Part shown: in pieces, positions 58,598 to 64,000 of the stretch
Numbering within the stretch: position 1 is the stretch's first letter
How the letters are laid out: each line of letters begins with the position of its first letter
Assembly: GCF_033807715.1 (NCBI RefSeq)
Contig: NC_084590.1
Span: 1,956,501-2,020,500, forward strand
DNA: 64,000 nt
Origin: Cololabis saira
Lineage: Eukaryota; Chordata; Actinopteri; Beloniformes; Belonidae
Reading direction: 5' to 3'
Program-made: the position numbers and the translations under genes
Notes under the pieces: model-generated
What the model was told of the DNA's origin: nothing
Seen by the model: only the letters and a program-made list of their open reading frames with translations
The model's database searches: none

Positions 58598-60610
58598 ATG
58601 AGGGCCGGTGGGACCTACATCCTGCTTGTCTGTACCTGGCTCTTTCTACTGCCTGTTCACCCGCCAGTGACGGGTCTGCTGCAATACCCAGCCACTGACC
58701 TGCTCCGGCTGCGGTTTCACCTGCCTGGACCTGCACCTTCACCCGGACATCGCCTTTCAGCCCCGCCGGAGATATATCCACCGAGGGGTCCCGCCGGAGA
58801 TATATCCACCGAGGGTCCCGCCGGAGATATATCCACGAGGGGTCCCGCCGGAGATATATCCACCGAGGGGTCCCGCCGGAGATATATCCACCGAGGGGTC
58901 CCGCCGGAGATATATCCACCAAGGGTCCTGCCGGAGATATATCCACCAAGGGTCCCGCCGGAGATATATCCACCAAGGGGTCCCGCCGGAGATATATCCA
59001 CCGAGGGGTCCCGCCGGAGATATATCCACCAAGGGTCCTGCCGGAGATATATCCACCAAGGGTCCTGCCGGAGATATATCCACCAAGGGTCCCGCCGGAG
59101 ATATATCCACCGAGGGGTCCCGCCGGAGATATATCCACCAAGGGTCCTGCCGGAGATATATCCACCAAGGGTCCCGCCGGAGATATATCCACCAAGGGGT
59201 CCCGCCGGCATTTCCACCATAACAGCTCTACAACAATAAAGTCCATCTGGTCCAGCTCTCGTCGCCCTCCACTCTCCACCAGCCGGGCTGTCGACCACAG
59301 TGTGTTAGCCCGCCTAGCTCGGTCGGCTAACACTACCACCAGCTGTGACAACACTTCACTCAACTTCGCTCTACTCAACATCCGTTCACTGACAAGCAAA
59401 GGACATCTCATCCAGGACCTCATCACCGACCGTAAGCTTGACTTTCTTTGTTTAACCGAGACATGGCAACAGCCCAACGACTTCTCCCAGCTGAATGAAT
59501 CCACTCCGCGTGGTTTTGTTTACATTTGTCAACCCCGTGGCTCCGGCCGGGGAGGAGGTCTCGCGGTAATTCACCGCGAGAACTGGAAAGTCTCGCTGGT
59601 GTCTGTGCCTGTTTACAGCTCGTTTGAGTCTACTGTGTGCGAGCTGTCTGGTCCCACTCCAACCATCATCGCCACAGTCTATCGCCCCCTCAAACCCAAT
59701 AATCAATTTTTAAATGACTTTGCTGCCTTCCTCACCCATTTATCATCCCTCTCACCAAACATAATAATACTGGGTGATTTCAATATCCACATGGACAATA
59801 TTAATCTACCTCTCACCAAAGAGTTTTGGATGTCAGCAACACACTACTTTTCCCACGCATTCAAAAGGACACATTCTCGACTTAATCTGCTGTTCTGGTG
59901 TCACTCCCTCCGACCTTACAGCTGATGAACTTCCCATAACCGACCACTTTTTCCTTTCATTTACAGTGAAACTCACTCTCTCCATTTATAAAAAACCATG
60001 CCTCATTTCATTCCGGAATTTAAAAAATATTAACCCTGCCACTCTCACTTCATGTATCCACTCCTCCTGCCTCCCTGACATCCACAGTATATCCACCCCT
60101 GATGATCTGGTCTCTCATTATAACTCTGGACTCCATAATATTCTTAACTCCCTTGCTCCGTTAAAAACCAGATCCGTTTCTTTTTTTGTCTCCGCCCCCT
60201 GGTTCACCCCCGATCTCCATCTCCTGAAAGCCAAAGGTCGGCAACTGGAACGCCTCCATAAAAAAACTGGTCTCACTATCCATAAGGAAATGTACAATAA
60301 TCACTTACTATGTTATAAGGACGCCATTGTCAGCACCAAAACTCACTACTACTCCGATATAATCACTGCCAATAAAGGAAACTCCAAGTCACTCTTCTCC
60401 CTACTCAACAATATCATCCAACCCCAGGACTCTCTCCCCTCCCACTTCTACACAACCTCTTTCTGCAACTCCATTATGTCATTTTTCAATGAAAAAATCC
60501 AGACCATCCACGAGCACCTTGGATCAATCTCTCCCCTCAGCTCCTCAGCCGACTTTCATATGTCCACAGACCCATTCTCCTCCTTCCATCTCCCCACTCT
60601 CTCAGAAATC
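58598..60610 (+). pseudogene. L2 ORF part: signal-like start, repeat, endonuclease
   Basis: It starts MRAGGTYILLVCTWLFLLP, a clear hydrophobic signal-like start, then the repeated PPEIYPPRG stretch. The endonuclease frame is one step off (59302: LNIRSLTSKGHLIQDL, LTETW, GRGGGLAVIH, TVYRPLKPNNQ, ILGDFNIHMD), and a further frame break is at about 59800. Downstream SDHFLSF-like and WFTPDLH text continues to 60610. Frame breaks make it inactive. The signal-like start parallels that of the ORF at 7080-10349. Confidence 0.8.
58764..59215. repeat. 27/28-bp minisatellite, 16 units, open in all six frames
   Basis: GGAGATATATCCACC recurs 16 times, with units of 27 or 28 bp. The length difference changes reading frame between units. 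No stop occurs in any of six frames. It lies in the ORF of the L2 element before the endonuclease. Confidence 0.96.
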
Positions 60611-60622
60611 ACAGAACTCATC

Positions 60623-62926
60623 CAATCCAATCCAATCCACTTTATTTGTATAGCACATTTTAAAAACAACAAGGTTAACAAAGTGCTGCACAATGAGTAA
60701 AATAAAACATGATAAAAATAGTAAAAAGCTAAAAACAGAGTAAAATAGATAAGAGCACATAAAAGCACGACATAAAAGACAGGACAGAGACCACACAACT
60801 CTCACGCTGGATTAAAAGCCAAGGAATAAAAATAAGTTTTAAGACGAGATTTAAAAATTTCTACTGTGGGGGCCATTTTAATGTGGGGAGGTAGCTCGTT
60901 CCAAAGCTTAGGGGCTATAACTGAAAAGGCACGGTCGCCCCTGGTTTTTTGCCTTGTTTTCGGAACAACGAGACGTGACTGAGCAGAAACCTCAAAGACC
61001 TCGAGGGAGTGTACACATGTAGGAGGTCTGAGATGTACTTTGGTGCCAACCCATTTAGTGACTTAAAAACAAACAATAGTATTTTAAAATTAATTCTAAA
61101 AGAGACAGGGAGCCAGTGAAGGGAGGCCAGAACGGGGGTGATGTGGTCATGCTTGCGGGTTCCTGTTAAAAGACGAGCAGCCGCGTTTTGGACTAACTGT
61201 AAGCGAGCAAGTGAGGTCTGGTTGACACCAGTATAGAGGGCATTACAGTAGTCCAAACGGGTTGAGATAAAAGCATGAATTACTCGTTCAAAATCATTAA
61301 AAGATAAAACAGATTTAATTTTAGATAAAAGCCTCAGATGATAAAAACTGGATTTTACTACAGAATTAATTTGCTTGTCCAGTTTAAGATCATTGTCAAT
61401 TTTGACGCCGAGGTTGGTGACTGTGGTTTTTAGGTAAATGTGTAGGGAACCCAGATCAATGGGAGGGCCATCACAGGCCCGATTGGGTCCAAACACCATG
61501 ACCTCAGTTTTACCTTCATTTAAATTTAAAAAGTTTAATGCCATCCAGGCCTTAATGTCCTTTAGGCACTCTAGCAGAGGCTTCAGGGAGCTGCTGTCAT
61601 TTCTTTTGAGGGGCAGGTAGATTTGAGTGTCATCTGCATAAAAATGGCAAGAGATGCCATGCTTTTTAAAAATCAGTCCAAGGGGGAGAAAGGTATAAAG
61701 AAAAGAGGATAGGTCCGAGAATTGAACCCTGGGGGACTCCACAAGATAAAGGGACAGAAGACGATTGGGAGTCACCAAGTCTGACTGAGAAGCATCTCTG
61801 GGACAGATATGACCTGAACCATTCCAAGGCAGTTTCTCTAATACCAACACAATGCTCTAACCGAGAAATGAGAGTTGTGTGATCAACTGTATCAAAGGCA
61901 GCAGTAAGGTCTAAAAGCATAAGAATCACAGAATCACCAGAGTCAATAGTTAAAAAGATGTCATTAAAAACTCTTAACAGTGCAGACTCAGTACTGTGGA
62001 AAGCTTTAAACCCAGATTGAAACATCTCAAGGATGCCATGCATGTCTAAAAAGGACTGTAATTGTAAAAGTACAGCTTTTTCTAAAATTTTCGACATAAA
62101 AGGGAGCTTTGAAATGGGTCTATAATTTGATAAAACTGAAGTGTCTAAATTTGGCTTTTTAATCAGGGGTTCCACAGCAGCTTCTTTAAATTGCGCCGGG
62201 ACAACACCTGAAGCAAGGCTACTATTAATAATTTTTTGGACATTTGGTCCAATAGTCTCCCAAATCTCTTTAAAAAGACGAGGAGGGACAATGTCAGTGG
62301 GGCAGGATGAAGGTTTGAGTTGGGTGACAATTTTAGTTAAAAATGACAACGACACAGGCTCAAACTGATTAAAAACAGATGAACAAGTGACGGCTATGGA
62401 AGGGTCGAAAGAGGGGGATGAGATATGGGCTCTGATAGTAGCAACCTTGTCAATAAAATAGCGGAGAAACTTTTCGCACACTTCAGATGAAGCTTCCAGA
62501 CAGGTGGATTGGGGACAATTTAAAATCGAATCAATGGTTTTAAAAAGAACACGCGGGTTATTAAAATGTTGTGAAATAATATCAGAAAAGTAACGTGTTT
62601 TTTCAGCTTTTAAAATTTTCTGATACTTTCGCCAACTGTCCTTAAGGATTTCAAATGACACATGGAGCTTATCTCTCTTCCACCTGCGCTCAGCTTTCCT
62701 GCACTCTCGCCTGGCCGCACGAGTGGTGTCATTGAGCCATGGCTCAGGTTTGGGTCTGGGGCGCACAGCTTTTGAAGGGGCAACAGTGTCCAGGATGTCA
62801 GCACAGGTTGAGAGAAAGGATGCGGTTAGTTGCTCTGTGTCCAGGTAAGTAGGAGACCTAGTGTCAGACTGAGCAATTTTAATAAAAACAGAGGAGAATT
62901 GAGCAGCGGTGGAGGGTTTTAAGATG
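60623..62926 (-). mobile_element. Inserted L2-type LINE, 5'-truncated, with (CAATC)n tail
   Basis: The host frame breaks at CTCATC (60617-60622) and resumes at CTCATC (62927-62932). These six bases are the target duplication. It has a microsatellite-like (CCAAT)n tail at 60623-60640 and ends with the motif CACTTTATTTGTATAGCACA. It reads to the left, and the ORF is in the next entry. Confidence 0.88.
60915..62926 (-). pseudogene. L2 ORF, RT and C terminus, one frameshift
   Basis: The minus-strand frame includes [46 protein letters not shown] and [19 protein letters not shown]. After one frameshift near 61690 it reads HGISCHFYADDTQIYLPLK, NALYTGVNQTSLARLQLVQN, then HDHITPVLASLHWLPVSFRI. YADD is intact. 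The 5' truncation removes the endonuclease. Relatively few changes suggest a recent copy. Confidence 0.9.
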
Positions 62927-63059
62927 CTCATCAAGAAATCCAAGCCATCCCCTTGCCAACTGGACCCCCTCCCCACACATCTTAAAGCCTGCTCCCCCTT
63001 CCCTGGTCCCCCTTATCTCTGCCACCATCCACTCCTCTCTCACCACTGGAACTGTCCCT

Positions 63060-63490
63060 GCATCCTTCAAAACTGCTGCCATTACTCCAATCCTGAAAAA
63101 ACCTGTTGCCGACCCCTCCAACTTCAACAACTTCCGTCCGATATCCAATCTACCTTTCATCTCCAAAATTCTTGAAAAAACCGTTGCTTCCCAACTCCAT
63201 TCTCACCTGTCCCATGACAACCTGTATGAACAGTTCCAGTCCGGTTTCCGCCCACTTCACAGCACCGAAACAGCACTCATCAAAATCACCAACGACCTTC
63301 TCATGGCAGCTGATTCTGGACTCCTCACCATCCTCATCCTCCTTGACCTGAGTGCAGCCTTCGATACCATCTGTCACACCACCCTCCTCAACAGCTTATC
63401 TTCCATTGGCATCCCCCACACTCCACTGGACTGGTTCACGTCATACCTCTCTGGCCGCACTCAGTTCATTCAACTCAAGTCCCTGAAATC
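63060..63490 (+). pseudogene. Host L2 LINE, RT piece after insertion
   Basis: The frame reads FRPISNLPFISKILEKTVAS, FQSGFRPLHSTETALIKITN and LIILLDLSAAFDTICHTTLL, then SSIGIPHTPLDWFTSYLS and RTQFIQLKS, continuing from 60610. It is followed by the L2-type tail. Confidence 0.85.
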
Positions 63491-63798
63491 CATCCACTGT
63501 TTGCTTTGGATAAAACTGTCTGCTAAATGACAGTAGTAGTAGTAGTCCACCTCCAATTAATTCCCAGATATTTATTTAATTCTCCCAAAACAAAACGTTT
63601 TTCAACCATACTTTTTCAACCATAGAGCATTTTCTAGAGTGGTGGGATAGATGTCTGTCTTCAATTGGAGACCTTTGAACTGTTTCTAAAGTTGTCTAAT
63701 GAACAGAAGCCCCCGGTGGTATAGCTCACTGCATTTCACCCGCGTCTGAAATGTTTGCCTTTATTCAGAGCACAATCAAAACGGTGTGTATTGTTGTT

Positions 63799-63799
<1 letters not shown>

Positions 63800-63868
<69 letters not shown>
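63800..63868. repeat. (TC)n microsatellite
   Basis: About 34 units of TC. The rest of 63546-64000 is intron with no feature recognised. Confidence 0.97.
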
Positions 63869-63870
<2 letters not shown>

Positions 63871-64000
63871 TCCGGGTGCAGGGAGCATGGTGGTGCTGGA
63901 AGAGTTTGTGATTCTCTAATATCTAACACTTTTTCCAACTTGATGTTTATTGTGTATTAAAATTCTTTAGTTTTGGGGTTAGTAGTAGTATAGTTTTGTG

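Larger units (their letters stand above)
58210..63545 (+). mobile_element. L2-type LINE, 5' end to tail, invaded by another L2
   Basis: The 5' region starts near 58210 with a G/C-rich stretch and a tandem duplication (GGCAATTCAC blocks at 58420-58510). It reads a signal-like ORF start at 58598, a minisatellite, an endonuclease (59302-59925), a frameshift, and downstream RT (63060-63490). The last piece reads GCTTTGGATAAAACTGTCTG, then CTAAATGACAGTAGTAGTAG, the L2-type 3' end. Bases between the RT fragment and the tail are deleted. It has been split by 60623-62926. Confidence 0.85.

Noticed and set aside
58530..59504. 324-codon minus-strand frame
   Set aside because: It is the antisense of a repeat that has no stop in any frame and of the LINE 5' region.
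63705..63745. tRNA-like GGTGGTATAGCTCA
   Set aside because: No cloverleaf could be drawn. It is likely chance or an old SINE remnant.
57274..64000. Missing TBC exons of SGSM2 in the last 6.7 kb
   Set aside because: No frame matching the remaining TBC domain was found. The space is filled by nested LINEs, and the next exon must lie downstream.

Overview
This window is vertebrate genomic DNA, almost certainly from a ray-finned (teleost) fish. It shows small exons with GT/AG borders in kilobase introns, and a dense load of typical fish mobile elements: L2/CR1-type LINEs, a DD34E Tc1 element, hAT elements with 8-bp target duplications, Harbinger-like elements, TTAA-target elements, a THAP-domain transposon and an L1/Tx1-like LINE. 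Species cannot be told from the sequence alone.

Only one host gene is visible. It lies on the + strand and runs the whole length of the window: SGSM2 (RUTBC1), a RUN- and TBC-domain GTPase-activating protein for Rab GTPases. Fourteen internal exons (86-57273, 2041 coding bases, about 680 codons) join in a consistent phase with no internal stop. The N-terminal RUN exons lie upstream and the last TBC exons downstream. Exons 1-5 cover the linker and PH-like module, exons 6-9 the variable linker, and exons 10-14 the first half of the TBC domain, including the arginine finger (IxxDxxR) and the glutamine finger (YxQ). Exon 6 is an in-frame 135-bp cassette.

The introns are mobile-element archives. 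Intron 221-14466 holds an old L2 element split by a younger, intact-ORF L2 on the other strand (ORF 7080-10349, 1089 codons, with a signal-like N terminus and a 2A-like motif). Intron 17910-19527 holds a complete hAT element. Intron 19663-36418 holds an L1-like fragment with a very GC-rich 3' region, a Harbinger-like element, a THAP element, a solo LTR, a Tc1 element and an inverted copy of the THAP and adjoining segments. Introns 36588-56056 hold small TIR elements, SINE-like tails and TTAA-target elements. After the last visible exon, 57274-64000 holds a second nested LINE pair.

A recurring theme is that nearly every minisatellite sits inside a mobile element. Element boundaries supported by target duplications or by an empty site elsewhere in the window are given with higher confidence. 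Family names are otherwise kept broad because no database comparison was possible.
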